Source of the DNA: a bacterium
Lineage (GTDB): Bacteria > Chloroflexota > Dormibacteria > UBA8260 > Bog-877
Direction: 5' to 3'
Length of the DNA stretch: 18,297 nt
Assembly: GCA_021817025.1 (NCBI GenBank)
Contig: JAKAWF010000044.1
Coordinates: 1-18,297 of the forward strand
Below, piece by piece: positions 1 through 7,771 of the stretch. Positions within the stretch are counted from its first letter, which is position 1; every line of letters starts with the position of its first letter. The notes beneath the pieces were generated by a model. It had not been told where the DNA came from, made no database searches, and was given only the letters and a program-made list of their open reading frames with translations. A program made the position numbers and the translations under genes.

Positions 1-381
1 GGCCATCAGCTGGGGATCGCAGCCCACCAGCTGAGCCGCCACCGGACGTTCATCCGAGCCCATGTCCAAGATCCTCTCGATGGCATCCTCTGGGGCGCGC
101 ACCAGAGCCGCCGCCGCCGTCATCTCCGTGCAGGTCAGCCCCGCGCCCAGCTCCCGAGCCAGATCGCGGAAGGCCCGATCGGTGATCCCGGCCATGGGCG
201 CGATGAAGACCGGACTGCTGAGCTCGACCTTGCCGATGCGCAGGCCCGATCCCACCGGATAGCCGGCGCTGGTCGGGTCCTGGGCTGGGCTGAGGGAAGT
301 GGTCAAGCAGCGGGCCTCGAATTCGGTTGCGATCGGTTGCTCCGGAGCCAGCGGCCGGATGACCGGCCCAGTATCTCCCAT
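1..381 (-). CDS. dus: tRNA-dihydrouridine synthase (Dus family), 5' part only
   Basis: Reading the minus strand from ATG at 381-379 gives an open frame to the left edge of the window, about 127 codons, so the C-terminal two-thirds is missing. After a loose N-terminal stretch of about 45 residues the protein reads [20 protein letters not shown] followed by [14 protein letters not shown]. This is the FMN-binding barrel start of DusB-type enzymes (the PMAGxTD motif). The segment ending [11 protein letters not shown] matches the next barrel strand, where the family has QLxGxxP. Dus enzymes reduce uridines in the tRNA D-loop to dihydrouridine using FMN and NADPH in the cytoplasm. No strong Shine-Dalgarno precedes 381. 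An internal TTG at about 306, closer to the conserved domain, is an alternative start. The gene is divergent from coaX, with about 80 bp between the two starts. Confidence 0.85.
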   Translation of the reverse strand, partial: MGDTGPVIRPLAPEQPIATEFEARCLTTSLSPAQDPTSAGYPVGSGLRIGKVELSSPVFIAPMAGITDRAFRDLARELGAGLTCTEMTAAAALVRAPEDAIERILDMGSDERPVAAQLVGCDPQLMA

Positions 382-418
382 CGCGCCCGCGACCGACCCG
401 CCGGGGCGGGCGTGTGGA

Positions 419-424
419 TATAGT
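419..424 (+). promoter_or_regulatory. Possible -10 element for coaX
   Basis: TATAGT lies in the short dus-coaX divergent gap, about 38 bp before the coaX GTG. It is an AT-rich hexamer in otherwise very GC-rich sequence. No convincing -35 is seen 16-18 bp upstream, so this is only a candidate. Confidence 0.3.
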
Positions 425-462
425 CGGCAGGTCACCAGAGGGACCGCATCTCCGGTCCCGGA

Positions 463-1251
463 GTGTCGGAGGCCAAGACCGTGGTGCTCGCCATCGACGT
501 GGGCAATTCCAACCTGACCATAGGCGTCTTCGAGGGTGAGGAGCTGCGGGCCCACGGGCGCTTCCCCACCCGCCGCGACGCTACCCCCGACGGGCTGGGC
601 GGGCAACTCCTGACGTTCCTGCAGCAGCGGGGGTTGCCCCCCAAGGTGGCGGCGGTCGCCATCAGCTGCGTGGTGCCAACTCTGAACCAGCCGCTGTTGG
701 AGATGTCCCAGACCTACCTTGGACTGGAGCCGCTGCTGGTGGGGCCCGGAACCAAGACCGGGATCGCCATCCACTACGACTCGCCCCGCGATGTCGGGGC
801 GGACCGGATCGCGACCGCGGTGGGGGTGCATCACCGTTACCGGGGCCCCGCCATCATGGTCAGCTTTGGCACCGCCACCGTGTTCGATGTCATCGACAGC
901 GCCGGCAACTACCTGGGCGGCGCGATCGCCCCGGGGCTGCAGCTGTCGGTCGACGCTCTGTTCGCGCGCGCGGCCCGGCTGCCCCGGGTGGATCTCACAG
1001 CTCCGGCGCGGGTGCTGGGCAGGACCACTGTCACCTCCATGCAGGCCGGGATCATGTACGGCGCCGCCGCCCAGGCCGAGGGCTTGATCGAGCGGATCCG
1101 CCAGGAGCTGGGCTTCGCGGTCAAGGTCGTGGCCACGGGCGGGCTGGCGCCGCTGGTGGCGCCGCTGGTGCGAGGCGTCGACTTCACCGACCCGCTGGTG
1201 CTGCTGGAGGGCCTGCGCGTGCTGGAGGAGATCAACCGGCCGCGCCCCTGA
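463..1251 (+). CDS. coaX: Type III pantothenate kinase
   Basis: The 262-residue product is full length for CoaX (usually about 255-270). It phosphorylates pantothenate, the first committed step of coenzyme A synthesis. The ASKHA-fold landmarks are present in order: the N-terminal phosphate-binding loop [14 protein letters not shown] (residues 10-23), the pantothenate-binding GPGTKTGI (94-101), RDVGADRI (109-116) with the catalytic Asp of the DxGADR motif, FGTATVFDV (135-143), GGAIAPGL (152-159) and ATGGLA (224-229). Type III enzymes need a monovalent cation and are not feedback-inhibited by CoA; this is family knowledge. The start is GTG at 463; the Shine-Dalgarno is weak (a GGA directly before the start). 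The gene stands between the divergent dus gene and greA, separated from greA by about 280 bp that holds a hairpin and the greA promoter. Confidence 0.95.
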   Translation: MSEAKTVVLAIDVGNSNLTIGVFEGEELRAHGRFPTRRDATPDGLGGQLLTFLQQRGLPPKVAAVAISCVVPTLNQPLLEMSQTYLGLEPLLVGPGTKTGIAIHYDSPRDVGADRIATAVGVHHRYRGPAIMVSFGTATVFDVIDSAGNYLGGAIAPGLQLSVDALFARAARLPRVDLTAPARVLGRTTVTSMQAGIMYGAAAQAEGLIERIRQELGFAVKVVATGGLAPLVAPLVRGVDFTDPLVLLEGLRVLEEINRPRP

Positions 1252-1264
1252 TCGGCTCCGCCAC

Positions 1265-1295
1265 AAAAAAAGGGCGCCCCCCGAAAGGGACGCCC
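1265..1295. terminator. Hairpin with an A/T run after coaX
   Basis: GGGCG (1272-1276) pairs with CGCCC (1291-1295), and the inner CCC/GGG adds pairs around one mismatch with a short CGAAA-containing loop. The homopolymer run is on the left (seven As at 1265-1271). The U-tract of a classical intrinsic terminator would therefore form on the minus-strand transcript, even though the adjacent genes run on the plus strand. It may stop antisense transcription or act bidirectionally. The placement 20 bp after the coaX stop supports a termination role. Confidence 0.4.
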
Positions 1296-1422
1296 CGAGA
1301 GGGGGGGGTGAGCTGGAGCCAGGCCAGCCGTCTCGCCTGACGCTCGTAGCCTAGCACCAATGCCGCCGGGCGGCAAATTGCGATCTGGTGAAAGAGTCGC
1401 TACGGTTTGTGTCGAAGGTGAA

Positions 1423-1439
1423 CTTGCCACTCTGGCAAG
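1423..1439. repeat. Perfect palindrome over the greA -35 element
   Basis: CTTGCCA-CTC-TGGCAAG is a 7-bp perfect inverted repeat with a 3-bp centre. The left arm contains the whole TTGCCA -35 box, so a dimeric regulator bound here would block RNA polymerase. It could also fold as a small hairpin, but the downstream GTTTAGG has only a short U-run, so operator is preferred over terminator. Confidence 0.5.
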
Positions 1440-1452
1440 GTTTAGGTAGACT
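1424..1452 (+). promoter_or_regulatory. Sigma70-type promoter of greA
   Basis: TTGCCA (1424-1429) and TAGACT (1447-1452) are separated by exactly 17 bp, a near-consensus housekeeping promoter. Transcription would start near 1459, giving a leader of about 75 nt before the greA GTG at 1534. The -35 hexamer lies inside a perfect palindrome (1423-1439). Confidence 0.65.
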
Positions 1453-1533
1453 TCCTTTTCCCGGCCCGTGCCGCCTTGGGCAGGCGCGGGCGGTTGCAGT
1501 CATGCCGGTCTCAGCCGGCGAGGAGCGTGTGTA

Positions 1534-2004
1534 GTGATCCAGGACAAGCCGGTACTCCTGACCCCCGAAGGCCTGCACAAGCTGGAAGAGGAACTTGACC
1601 ACCTGATCACCGTGCGGCGGCCGGAGATTGCCCAGCGGATCAAGCACGCCAAGGAGTTCGGCGACCTCAGCGAGAACGCCGAGTACGAGGATGCCAAGAA
1701 TGACCAGGGCTTCGTCGAGGGTCGCATCATGAAGCTGGAGCAGATGATCCGCAATGCCAGCCTGATCGAGACCGACGAGAAGACCGACGGCTGGGTCCAT
1801 CTCGGATCGACGGTCAAGGTCAAGGACGAATTCGGCGAGACCGACTACACCATCGTCGGCTCGGCCGAGGCCGACGCCGGCTCCGGCAAGATCTCGTTGG
1901 AGTCGCCGGTGGGCAAGGCGCTGCTGGGGCGCCGCAGCGGAGATGAGATCGAGGTGGAGACGCCGGGCGGCGCGCGCAAGGTCCAGATCCTCAAGGTGGC
2001 GTGA
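1534..2004 (+). CDS. greA: Transcription elongation factor GreA
   Basis: The 156-residue product matches the usual GreA length (about 158). An N-terminal coiled-coil hairpin (residues about 10-75) carries the tip motif EFGDLSENAEYEDAK (41-55). In it D44 and E47 are the acidic pair that reaches into the RNA polymerase secondary channel to coordinate Mg2+ and stimulate cleavage of backtracked RNA. A C-terminal FKBP-like domain follows (about 85-156; GSTVKVKD, GKISLESPVGKALLG, GDEIEVETPGG). The start chosen is GTG at 1534 because AGGAG at 1521-1525 sits 8 nt upstream and the protein then has family length. An in-frame GTG at 1468 would add 22 unrelated residues and lie almost at the transcription start. 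Confidence 0.95.
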   Translation: MIQDKPVLLTPEGLHKLEEELDHLITVRRPEIAQRIKHAKEFGDLSENAEYEDAKNDQGFVEGRIMKLEQMIRNASLIETDEKTDGWVHLGSTVKVKDEFGETDYTIVGSAEADAGSGKISLESPVGKALLGRRSGDEIEVETPGGARKVQILKVA

Positions 2005-2088
2005 ACGCAGCCTGGCTCTCGCCCCTGGCGAACCGGTGAGCTGGCGGCCCCGGTTGGCCGGTGTCCTTGGGCGCCCGGCGTGATCGCG

Positions 2089-2121
2089 AGCCCCGGCGGC
2101 CCGGCGGGCCCGCCGGGGGCT
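2089..2121 (+). terminator. GC-rich hairpin after greA
   Basis: AGCCCCGGCGG (2089-2099) pairs with CCGCCGGGGGCT (2110-2121), 11 bp with a single bulged G and a 10-nt loop. No U-tract follows. It may be a U-less terminator or only a structured leader in front of lysS. Confidence 0.35.
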
Positions 2122-2194
2122 GGTGGCGGGGCCGGCTCGGGAGGTCGGGCCGTCCAGTCCACGGGGCGCCCATGACCGGTCGGTGGCGGTGCCA

Positions 2195-3712
2195 GTGAAC
2201 GTTTCCCCACCCGCTGACGGCGGCTCCCTGGCAGAGATGATCGCCGAGCGCAGGCGCAAGGCCGTGGGCCTCGCCGCCCAGGGGACCCCGCCTTGGGGCG
2301 TGGACTTCCACCCCGACCACAGCTGCGTGGAGGCCGTGGCCGCCGCCCCGGAGGCGGCTGGCGGGCTGGGCGGCAGGGTGTCGGTCGCCGGTCGGATTCT
2401 GGGCATCCGGCGGGCCGGTGGGATCGTCTTCGCCGACTGCCACGATCAGAGCGGCCGTATTCAGTTGCTGGCCAGCCGCGACCTGGATGGCGGATCGCTG
2501 CTGGCGCGTCTGGCCGACCTGGACCTCGGGGATCTGGTTGGCGCCCGCGGCCAGCTCACCCGCACTCGAGCCGGGGAGGCGAGCCTCGTCTTGGCGGAGC
2601 TGACCTTGCTGGCGAAGTCGCTGCGGCCACCCGCGGACAAGCATCACGGGGTGGTGGAGCAGGAGTTGCGTTACCGCCGCCGCTATCTGGACCTGCTCAC
2701 GGACCCGTCCCACCGGCGCATCTTCCGCCAGCGTTCCCGGGTCGTCACCGCCCTGCGGCAGGTGCTTGCGGAGCGCAGTTTCATGGAGGTGGAGACCCCC
2801 ATCCTGCAGCCGATTCCAGGGGGCGGGGCGGCCCGACCGTTTGTCACCCATCACCACTCCCTCGACGCGGACTTCTACCTCCGGATCGCCCTGGAACTCT
2901 ATCTGAAGCGGCTGCTGGTGAGCGGCTTCGAGCGCGTCTACGAGCTGGGCCGGGTGTTCCGCAACGAGGGCCTGTCTCCCCGGCACAATCCAGAGTTCAC
3001 CCTCCTGGAGGCGTACCAGGCATACGGCAACCTGGACTCGATGATGGACCTGTGCCAGGCGATGGTCTGGGCCTCAGCCGAGGCCGCCGCCGAGGAGGGG
3101 GATGTCCCCGAGGCGGCCTCCCGGCTCCGACCACCCTACCCCAAGCGGGCGATGGCCGAGCTGGTGCGGGAGATGACGGGGCTGGAGGCGGACTCTCTGT
3201 GGGAGGATCCCGCCTCGATGCTGGCGGAGGCGCGGGGGAGGGGTGTGAAGGTCACAGATGGCGCGAGTGCCGGCGTGATCCTGTTCGCCGCCTACGAGCA
3301 GCTGGTGGAGCCGAGGCTGGAGGCACCGATCTTCGTCACGGACTATCCCCTGGAGGTGTCGCCGCTGGCCCGGCTCAGCCCAGATCCTCGTTTCACCGAG
3401 CGCTTTGAACTGGTCATCGACGGCCGGGAGCTGGCCAACGCTTTCTCGGAGCTCAACGACCCATTGGACCAGAGGCAGCGTCTCCAGGAGCAGGCTAGAC
3501 TGCTCGCGGCGGGGGATCTCGAGGCTCAGCCCTTCGACGAGGACTTTGTGGAGGCGTTGGAGTATGGAATGCCACCGGCGGGCGGGATCGGGATCGGTGT
3601 CGACCGGCTGGTGATGCTGGTCACGGGAGCCTCCAGCGTCCGGGACGTGTTGCTGTTCCCCACCCTGCGGCCGGAGGCGCGCCCGGCCTCCCCGGGGGAG
3701 CCGCTGCCTTAA
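2195..3712 (+). CDS. lysS: Lysyl-tRNA synthetase, class II
   Basis: The enzyme charges tRNA-Lys with lysine using ATP. An N-terminal OB-fold anticodon domain (residues about 60-150; VSVAGRILGIRRAGGIVFADC and LGDLVGARG) is followed by the class II catalytic core. Motif 1 is around FMEVETPIL (196-204), motif 2 is FRNEGLSPRHNPEFTLLEAY (255-274), and motif 3 is GIGIGVDRLVML (about 464-475), with the conserved ELANAFSELNDP segment before it. From GTG at 2195 the protein is 505 residues, typical for the family, with GGTGG 8 nt upstream. The frame stays open to GTG 2123, and GTG 2183 and 2189 are also possible, so the exact start is unsettled. It ends 9 bp before serS, and the two synthetase genes probably share a transcript. 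Confidence 0.93.
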   Translation: MNVSPPADGGSLAEMIAERRRKAVGLAAQGTPPWGVDFHPDHSCVEAVAAAPEAAGGLGGRVSVAGRILGIRRAGGIVFADCHDQSGRIQLLASRDLDGGSLLARLADLDLGDLVGARGQLTRTRAGEASLVLAELTLLAKSLRPPADKHHGVVEQELRYRRRYLDLLTDPSHRRIFRQRSRVVTALRQVLAERSFMEVETPILQPIPGGGAARPFVTHHHSLDADFYLRIALELYLKRLLVSGFERVYELGRVFRNEGLSPRHNPEFTLLEAYQAYGNLDSMMDLCQAMVWASAEAAAEEGDVPEAASRLRPPYPKRAMAELVREMTGLEADSLWEDPASMLAEARGRGVKVTDGASAGVILFAAYEQLVEPRLEAPIFVTDYPLEVSPLARLSPDPRFTERFELVIDGRELANAFSELNDPLDQRQRLQEQARLLAAGDLEAQPFDEDFVEALEYGMPPAGGIGIGVDRLVMLVTGASSVRDVLLFPTLRPEARPASPGEPLP

Positions 3713-3721
3713 CCTTTACCC

Positions 3722-4993
3722 ATGCTGGCTCTGAACTTCATCCGCGCCCATCCGGAGCTGGTTCGCCAGGGAGCCCGCCGCAAGGGGGAGGAGGCTCCGG
3801 TCGAGGAGATCCTGGAGCTGGACCGGGCACACCGCCTGCTGGTCGGGGAGGAGGAGGGCCTGAGGGCCACGCTCAACGCCAGCTCCGCGCGGGTCGGCGC
3901 GCTGGCTCGGGCCGGAGACCCGCGAGCGGAGGTGCTCCGGGAGTCGCTGGGGGAATTGAAGGCCACGGTGCAGGAGCTGCAGCAGCGCCGCAAGGAGCAC
4001 GAGGATCGGCTGCAGGCGCTGCTGCTGCTGGTCCCCAACCTGCCCCACGAGTCGGTTCCGGAGGGCACCGCCGACGAGGACAACGTGACCGTGCGGACCT
4101 GGGGGGAGCCTCCGGAGTTCGACTTCGTGCCCCAGACCCACTACGACCTGGGCGAGAAGATCGGAATCTTCGACTTCGAGCGAGCGGTCAAGATCTCCGG
4201 GAGCCGCTTCGCGATGCTTCGTGGCGAGGGGGCCCGTCTCGAGCGCGCCCTCACCGCTCTGATGCTCGACATCGCGACCCGCGAGCACGGCTACCTGGAG
4301 GTGGCTCCCCCCTACATGGTCAACCGCGACTGCATGGTGGGGACCGCCAATCTGCCCAAGTTCGAGGAGGACGCTTTTCACGTCCTGGAGGGGGACCGCT
4401 TCCTGATCCCGACGGCTGAGGTGCCGGTGACCAACATGTACCGGGAGGAGATCCTGGACGCGGCGGAGTTGCCGATCCGGCACGTCGCCTGGACGCCCTG
4501 CTGGCGCAGCGAGGCGGGAGCTCCCGGCAAGGACACCAGGGGCTACATCCGGCTGCACCAGTTCAGCAAGGTGGAGCTGGTCAAGTTCGTCCGGCCGGAG
4601 GATTCGCTGGTCGAGCTGGAGGGCCTGGTAGCGGACTCCGAGTCGGTGCTGCAGGCGCTGGGGCTGCACTACCGGGTGCGCCTGATGTGCGCCGGCGACA
4701 TGGGCTTCGCCCAGTGGAAGAAGTACGACATCGACGCCTGGGCCCCTGGCATGGGGAGGTACCTGGAGGTCTCCTCGTGCTCGGTGTTCGGGGATTTCCA
4801 GGCGCGCCGGGCGGGAATACGCTTCCGGGCCCCCAGTGGCAGGCCCGAGTACGTCCACACCCTCAACGGCAGCGCCTTGGCATTACCGCGGACATTCGAC
4901 TGCCTGGTCGAGACCTACCAGACGAAGGCCGGGACGATCCGGGTCCCTGAGCGTCTTCAACCCTACATGGGAGGGGTGGCCGAGATCTCCTGA
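3722..4993 (+). CDS. serS: Seryl-tRNA synthetase
   Basis: The complete 423-residue class II synthetase charges tRNA-Ser (and tRNA-Sec where present). The N-terminal long coiled-coil arm (residues about 27-105, rich in Glu/Arg/Leu) binds the tRNA variable arm. The catalytic core shows [13 protein letters not shown] (228-240, the serine-binding TAE), motif 2 TPCWRSEAG with [17 protein letters not shown] (258-287), [17 protein letters not shown] (353-369) and motif 3 around [10 protein letters not shown] (381-390). Motif 3 differs from the common NGSGLAVGRT, and the following DCLVETYQ replaces the common AILENYQ, but the rest is canonical and the C-terminal PYMGG is present. No clear Shine-Dalgarno precedes the ATG. 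Translation is probably coupled to lysS, which ends 9 bp upstream. Confidence 0.95.
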   Translation: MLALNFIRAHPELVRQGARRKGEEAPVEEILELDRAHRLLVGEEEGLRATLNASSARVGALARAGDPRAEVLRESLGELKATVQELQQRRKEHEDRLQALLLLVPNLPHESVPEGTADEDNVTVRTWGEPPEFDFVPQTHYDLGEKIGIFDFERAVKISGSRFAMLRGEGARLERALTALMLDIATREHGYLEVAPPYMVNRDCMVGTANLPKFEEDAFHVLEGDRFLIPTAEVPVTNMYREEILDAAELPIRHVAWTPCWRSEAGAPGKDTRGYIRLHQFSKVELVKFVRPEDSLVELEGLVADSESVLQALGLHYRVRLMCAGDMGFAQWKKYDIDAWAPGMGRYLEVSSCSVFGDFQARRAGIRFRAPSGRPEYVHTLNGSALALPRTFDCLVETYQTKAGTIRVPERLQPYMGGVAEIS

Positions 4994-5020
4994 GCGCCAC
5001 CGGCCCTCTTGGTGAGGCGC
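4994..5020 (+). terminator. Stem-loop immediately after serS
   Basis: GCGCC-ACC (4994-5001) can pair with GGT-GA-GGCGC (5011-5020), leaving a 2-nt bulge and a 9-nt loop. It starts at the first base after the serS stop codon. No U-run follows, as is common in high-GC genomes. Confidence 0.4.
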
Positions 5021-5438
5021 CACGCCGTGGCCTGTGGGAGTTTGGGTGAGCACTTGTCGGTGGCCTGGCCCGGACCTCGGACCGCGCGGCGGTCGGGAGG
5101 AGCCGGCCTCAGAGGGGATCCACCCCGGCACTCCGCAGAGGGCGTGACCGGCTGCCGATCGTCGAACGGGACGCGATCCGGATCACCGCCAGCAAGGTTC
5201 GGCTCCGGATCCGATTCGCGCCCCACCTGTCAGTGGCTCGGGCTGAGATCGAGCGACAACCGAGCGACTCGGACCCAGGACAGTCCCTGCGACGCCCCAG
5301 TGCCGTTCACCGCAAGATTACCCGAGGTCCGCGCCTGAGTTCAATCTGGGGCACTCCGGCCAGAGGGCGCCGAATCGTCCCAGTTCCACGGAGAGGGGCC
5401 GAGGCGGCCAGCGGCGGGCGTCGAAACTCGTGGCCCGC
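5021..5438. other. Intergenic region without a recognisable gene
   Basis: This roughly 420-bp stretch lies between convergent serS (plus) and the M56 peptidase gene (minus). Open frames on both strands give low-complexity Arg/Pro/Ser/Gly-rich translations with no domain pattern. I searched by eye for a tRNA-Ser or other tRNA (T-loop GTTCNANNC with flanking stem pairing) and found only chance matches. It marks the border between the housekeeping block and the mercury/thiol island. Confidence 0.5.
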
Positions 5439-6449
5439 CTACCCCGAGGCCCGGCGAGCCTCGCGCCTGGTTGCCATCGGCCACCATAATCCCAGTGCCA
5501 GAACTGCCAGGCATGGCAGCAGCCACGCGGCTGACGTGCCGGCATGGAGGACCTGACATGCTGCCCATGCCAGGGCGACGACCACCGTGACGCTCAGCAA
5601 TCCGAACGCCAACCTTGGCAACGGCGCGGCACCACCAGCAGATCCCAGGATGTGGTGCACCCGGAAGCCCACCTCAGCCGAACCAGGAGTCGCCTGCGAG
5701 CCCCTGGGCGTCGTGGCGACACTGACCTTGGCCAGCGCGGAGATCAGGGGCCGCGACCCCAGTCGTGCCGCCGCCTCGTCGTCCGCAGCAGCCTCCAATT
5801 GCAGGCCAAGGTCAGCCAGGATGCGCCGCGCTGCTGGCAGCCAGCCCGAAGCCTTGGCCATGATCGACCCGACCATGAGAAGCCGCGGGTGACCCAGACG
5901 GAGGTGGGCGGCCTCGTGCTCCAACACGGCTTCCTGCTCCTCCGGGGAGAGCAGCGCCAACAGCCCACTCGTGACAACCGCCCTGGCCCGGACGGTGCCG
6001 CCGGAAAAGGCCAAGATCCGCGCGGATGGCAGTACCCACACGACCTCGCCTCCCGCCGCCCGGCGAGGGCATGCGGCTCTGAGGGCAGCTCCGCCAAGGC
6101 CGGTCCGGCGAGTGTGGCGAACGACAGTCACAAAGCTGAGGATCAGGCGCACGAGGAGGAGCAGACCGCCTCCGTAGAGGGCCAGCTCGAGAGGCCCCCA
6201 CTGGCCACCGCCTGGGAAGAGAAAGCAGAGCCCGAACGGCACCGGCAAGGTGGGCCTGGCGAGCGCCGATACGGCGGTGGCCCCGCACGCCAGCAATCCA
6301 ATCGGGAGCAGGCCGAGACCCAGCAGAGTGAGCAACTCCAGGCGCGCCTTGACCTTGGGCCGCACCCCCAGCCCTGGGGTCCGGCCCAGCGCCAGCGCCA
6401 CGATGGACAGGGCCAGGATCGCCGCCGCGATCCACGCCGGACCGGTCAC
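5439..6449 (-). CDS. M56-family membrane metallopeptidase (BlaR1/MecR1-like)
   Basis: The 336-residue integral membrane protein has hydrophobic segments at about 5-22, 39-62, 87-110, 281-301 and 306-325. A cytoplasmic gluzincin-type zinc site lies between segments three and four: HEAAH at 178-182 (H178, E179, H182) and a downstream ExxAD (E219, D223) as third ligand. BlaR1/MecR1 members cleave a BlaI/MecI repressor after sensing a signal. This one lacks the large C-terminal penicillin-binding sensor domain and ends in two membrane helices, so its signal is unlikely to be a beta-lactam bound there. The start is GTG at 6449, overlapping the BlaI stop as GTGA. It is the last gene of the six-member leftward operon. 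The partner assignment is firm; the inducing signal is inference. Confidence 0.85.
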   Translation of the reverse strand: MTGPAWIAAAILALSIVALALGRTPGLGVRPKVKARLELLTLLGLGLLPIGLLACGATAVSALARPTLPVPFGLCFLFPGGGQWGPLELALYGGGLLLLVRLILSFVTVVRHTRRTGLGGAALRAACPRRAAGGEVVWVLPSARILAFSGGTVRARAVVTSGLLALLSPEEQEAVLEHEAAHLRLGHPRLLMVGSIMAKASGWLPAARRILADLGLQLEAAADDEAAARLGSRPLISALAKVSVATTPRGSQATPGSAEVGFRVHHILGSAGGAAPLPRLAFGLLSVTVVVALAWAACQVLHAGTSAAWLLPCLAVLALGLWWPMATRREARRASG

Positions 6450-6844
6450 TTTGAGGGTGCACCCTCGGCTGCCTGGGCCAGTTCCACCAGGAGAGCGCGG
6501 TCTACCGGGTCACGTACGAAGTGGGCCAAGACAGCCCGCCGATTGGAGGCCGCGGCCAGTAGTTTGTCGATCGCCCGCGCGGCCAACTGGTCCGGTGTCG
6601 TCGCCTGATAGACGTACCGCCTTCCCTCCCACTGACGTTCCACCAAGCCCTTTGCCACCAACCGGACCAGAACTGTCATCACGGTGGTGTAGGCAAGCGA
6701 CCTTGTGGGTTGCAGCGCACTCCGGACCTCGCGCGCCCCTACCGGCTCTGCCTGCTGCCACAAGGCATTCAGGACGTCACGCTCGAGCTCTCCGACTGTG
6801 ACTCCGGCCACAGTGCTGGCTGAACGCGGGCCCCTGGCAGGCAC
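6446..6844 (-). CDS. BlaI/MecI/CopY-family repressor
   Basis: The 132-residue protein has a winged helix of the penicillinase-repressor family. Residues 17-45 (VGELERDVLNALWQQAEPVGAREV) form the first helices, 50-65 (LAYTTVMTVLVRLVAK) include the recognition helix, and GLVERQWEGRRYVYQ (67-81) is the wing. The C-terminal helices (85-125) should form the dimer and carry the protease-sensitive region. The start is GTG at 6844, supported by GAGGAG at 6856-6851 with 6-nt spacing; that ribosome site overlaps the stop codon of the upstream thioredoxin-like gene. An internal GTG at 6811 lacks a ribosome site. The protein has no cysteine, so it cannot sense mercury or redox directly through thiols. 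Derepression probably needs cleavage by the adjacent M56 peptidase. Confidence 0.88.
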   Translation of the reverse strand: MPARGPRSASTVAGVTVGELERDVLNALWQQAEPVGAREVRSALQPTRSLAYTTVMTVLVRLVAKGLVERQWEGRRYVYQATTPDQLAARAIDKLLAAASNRRAVLAHFVRDPVDRALLVELAQAAEGAPSK

Positions 6845-6854
6845 TACCCACTCC

Positions 6855-7493
6855 TCACAGAGATTGCGCCTTGGCGAGAAGGCTGCCGATGGTGGCCGCC
6901 GGCGAGCTGTTGATGTAGACGACCTGACCCGACTTGTTGAGCAGATAATAGATGTCCAGGTACCCACCTGGATCATACCTAAGGGTGGCGGCCTCGGAAG
7001 CCTGTCCGAATGACCAATCAGGGTTGGCTGCCGCCGGACCGGCGTAGGTGTGGGCGAAGCTGGCCATCGATGGGCCAGCCTGCCCCAGGTCGTTGTACAT
7101 CTCCAGCTCCACCACCCGAACTCCGTCGGTTCGCAACTGGGAGATGTGGCTGGCCACGGCCTGGGTCCCGGCTTCGCACGAGGAACACCAGGTGGAGACA
7201 AACCACACCAAGGTGGGCCGGCCGCGCAGCGAAGCGATGGACACAGTCGCTCCCTGCAGTGTGGAGAAGCTGGCATTCGGTGCGGTGGTCCCAACCGCAG
7301 GAGCGCTCCTGGCGGCGTTGCCACCGGCGGAGTTGCCGGAGGAGATCCCCCGGCCGAGCACCACGCCCACGACCACGATGGCAGCCAGGAATGCGGCTCC
7401 GGCGGTCCACCAGCGCCAACGGGTGGAGCCTCTCTTCCTGGAGTGGGAGAGACGAGCGCCGCGCTCTTGGCGGCGACGCTGGGCGTTGCTCAT
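6855..7493 (-). CDS. Membrane-anchored thioredoxin-like protein (TlpA/ResA type)
   Basis: Of 212 residues, a basic N-terminus (1-28) precedes one membrane anchor (about 29-47, WWTAGAAFLAAIVVVGVVL), then a Gly/Ser/Ala linker and a thioredoxin fold outside the membrane. VGTTAPNASFSTLQG (68-81) is the redoxin strand entry, LVWFVSTWCSSC (95-106) contains the redox CxxC (C103, C106), and LNKSGQVVYINSSPA (185-199) includes the late beta strands. The insert between the active site and the cis-Pro region is unusual (EMYNDLGQAGPSM). The start ATG at 7493 overlaps the preceding stop as ATGA. A role in delivering or receiving electrons at cysteine-rich surface proteins, including the CC-motif membrane proteins encoded beside it, is an inference from the neighbourhood. 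Confidence 0.85.
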   Translation of the reverse strand: MSNAQRRRQERGARLSHSRKRGSTRWRWWTAGAAFLAAIVVVGVVLGRGISSGNSAGGNAARSAPAVGTTAPNASFSTLQGATVSIASLRGRPTLVWFVSTWCSSCEAGTQAVASHISQLRTDGVRVVELEMYNDLGQAGPSMASFAHTYAGPAAANPDWSFGQASEAATLRYDPGGYLDIYYLLNKSGQVVYINSSPAATIGSLLAKAQSL

Positions 7494-7771
7494 CTAAGCG
7501 TCCCGCGCTCGGAGTAGGGAGTGTCCTGGGGGGCACCCGGACTGACCGCGCACCGGGAGCGGCTCCCCAGGCGGTGCCGGCGGAGGGAGGCTGCGATCAA
7601 GATGGCAACTCCCACCACCATGAGCGGCCACCAGTGGTGCAGCAGTCCGACCAGGCCGACCAGGACTCCGCTGGCGACTATGACCGGCAACCCGCAGCAC
7701 AGCAGGGGCAGGATCAGTATCGGCCACCAAGAGGATCCACCACCGCCTCGTCCCGGCCTGGCTGGTCTCAC
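7490..7771 (-). CDS. Small membrane protein with a Cys-Cys pair
   Basis: The 93-residue protein starts at GTG 7771, chosen because it overlaps the ancestral stop of the upstream gene as GTGA and has GGGA about 8 nt upstream. An in-frame GTG at 7855 would lengthen it into the neighbour. After a Gly/Arg-rich N-terminus, residues 15-44 (WWPILILPLLCCGLPVIVASG and on) and 47-62 are hydrophobic, giving two probable membrane helices. A vicinal C25-C26 pair sits in the first helix, the position of the Hg(II)-accepting pair in MerT-type transporters. There is no clear sequence match to MerT, MerC or MerE that I can assert. Location inside a mercury operon makes metal or thiol transfer the leading guess. 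Confidence 0.7.
   Translation of the reverse strand: MRPARPGRGGGGSSWWPILILPLLCCGLPVIVASGVLVGLVGLLHHWWPLMVVGVAILIAASLRRHRLGSRSRCAVSPGAPQDTPYSERGTLR

Noticed and set aside
3716..4858. Long minus-strand open frames opposite lysS and serS
   Set aside because: Antisense shadows of well-conserved aminoacyl-tRNA synthetases.
4994..5440. Possible tRNA gene after serS (GGTTCGGCTCC and GAGTTCAATCTGG look like T-loops)
   Set aside because: The flanking 5-bp T-stems do not pair and no anticodon or acceptor stem can be folded around either site.
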